Shown in pieces: positions 5,456-5,988 of a stretch of DNA of 5,988 nt. The translations under genes were made by a program, and so were the position numbers. Position 1 is the stretch's first letter; every line of letters begins with the position of its first letter. The stretch is from Planctomycetes bacterium UBA1146 (GTDB lineage: Bacteria > Planctomycetota > UBA8108 > UBA1146): positions 10,135 to 16,122 of the forward strand of contig DCAA01000008.1 of the NCBI GenBank assembly GCA_002311345.1, written 5' to 3'. Below the pieces are notes generated by a model. The model worked only from the letters and a program-made list of their open reading frames with translations. It made no database searches and was not told where the DNA came from.

Positions 5456-5988
5456 TCAATCATTCCTGATCAAGATAGCATCGATATCGATCGCCAGAGG
5501 GATCACTCCCTCAGCCGCATCGTCCACCACGAGCAGGTCTTCTTGTGTCTGAGTGTACGGGCTGTCCTCTTGCCATTGAAGCGCCACCTGCACCGATCCT
5601 GTCTGGCCGATGAACGCCGAAGGAATCGTATCGTACTCGACCAGAACCACTTCTCTTGCAACCTCGAACTGGGTGACTGACGGTCCGGTGAAGGAAAGGA
5701 TCGCCGCAACGATCACTTCGTCTGCTTGCAGATTGGTGAGCCACAAATCGGGCCCGCTGCCTCCGTTGATCGCCTGAAGAAAAGCTGATTCATTCGCCGA
5801 AGAGCAAACTAACTGGGTGGGATCGTTGGAAATGGCGAGATTGAAGGCTGCGATGAAGGTCGGGAAATTCGGATTGATGGCATCTTCCTCGAGTCTCAAT
5901 ACGGCACTCATCTGGCCGATCCCGGTTACTCCGGAGTAAGTGCCAGGACCGGCTGTTCCCGAGTATGTGAAGATGCGATCGACCCTCA
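5456..5988 (-). CDS. Secreted-type protein with a cohesin-like beta-sandwich region (5'-truncated by window)
   Basis: The minus-strand frame is open from the right edge of the window to TGA at 5456-5458, giving about 176 C-terminal residues. The ATG at 5909-5911 is probably internal, since coding-like sequence (RIFTYSGTAGPGTYSG) runs into it without a stop. The region is acidic, Cys-poor and rich in beta-branched residues. Segments such as FNLAISNDPTQLV, INGGSGPDLW, AAILSFTG, VVLVEYDTIPSAFIG and VVVDDAAEGVIPLAIDI follow the strand pattern of cohesin-like or carbohydrate-binding-like beta sandwiches. They resemble repeat domains I recall from large exported proteins of Planctomycetota and other environmental bacteria. 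No membrane anchor, dockerin, sorting signal or catalytic motif is seen, and the protein ends right after the domain. A role in surface adhesion or protein-protein binding is inference only. The DoxX-type gene follows after 36 bases. Confidence 0.75.
   Translation of the reverse strand, partial: RVDRIFTYSGTAGPGTYSGVTGIGQMSAVLRLEEDAINPNFPTFIAAFNLAISNDPTQLVCSSANESAFLQAINGGSGPDLWLTNLQADEVIVAAILSFTGPSVTQFEVAREVVLVEYDTIPSAFIGQTGSVQVALQWQEDSPYTQTQEDLLVVDDAAEGVIPLAIDIDAILIRND

Noticed and set aside
5448..5458. Perfect inverted repeat TGATC-G-GATCA overlapping the stop codon of the right-hand gene
   Set aside because: The arms are short and GATC/CGAT-type words are common throughout this window, so chance is the simplest explanation.
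5480..5491. 12-base palindrome ATCGATATCGAT
   Set aside because: It encodes an Ile-Asp repeat using the preferred ATC and GAT codons, and lies inside a coding region without other operator signs.
5027..5680. Plus-strand open frame of about 217 codons
   Set aside because: It spans the antisense of the DoxX gene, its ribosome site and the next gene. The translation is low-complexity and Arg/Gln/His-rich, as mirror frames usually are.

Overview
The window looks like a bacterial chromosome segment of moderately high GC. It has short intergenic gaps, Shine-Dalgarno-type start sites and several exported or cell-envelope proteins. The large exported hydrolase/transglutaminase protein, the calcium-loop and cohesin-like secreted proteins, and the lack of any plasmid, phage or transposon gene suggest a Planctomycetota-type or related environmental bacterium. 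That placement rests on recalled protein style and is tentative. There are no rRNA or tRNA genes, CRISPR arrays or insertion sequences.

Layout, left to right. (1) Positions 2-661, plus strand: the 3' end of a secreted-type beta-rich protein with one dockerin/EF-hand-like calcium loop. (2) Positions 674-3676, plus: a 1000-residue exported protein that joins a signal peptide, an esterase-type alpha/beta hydrolase, a transglutaminase-like cysteine domain and a second, unrelated alpha/beta hydrolase. (3) Positions 3687-4109, plus: a small VOC (glyoxalase/dioxygenase-fold) protein. These three are separated by only 12 and 10 bases and probably share a transcript. (4) Positions 4110-4273: a 164-base non-coding gap with a 7-bp hairpin and a possible 10-codon leader ORF. 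(5) Positions 4274-4969, plus: pyrE, orotate phosphoribosyltransferase, the one confident housekeeping gene. (6) Positions 5006-5419, minus: a DoxX-family membrane protein, convergent with pyrE. (7) Positions 5456-5988, minus: the C-terminal part of a secreted-type protein with a cohesin-like beta-sandwich region, 36 bases upstream of the doxX-type gene and in the same direction.

How they fit together: the first three genes read as an envelope or extracellular hydrolytic unit of unknown substrate, with a small cytoplasmic-type VOC protein at its end. pyrE (UMP synthesis) seems to be simply adjacent, probably with its own expression signal. The most unusual item is the three-catalytic-domain protein, in which all three active sites look intact apart from a Glu where transglutaminases normally carry the triad Asp.
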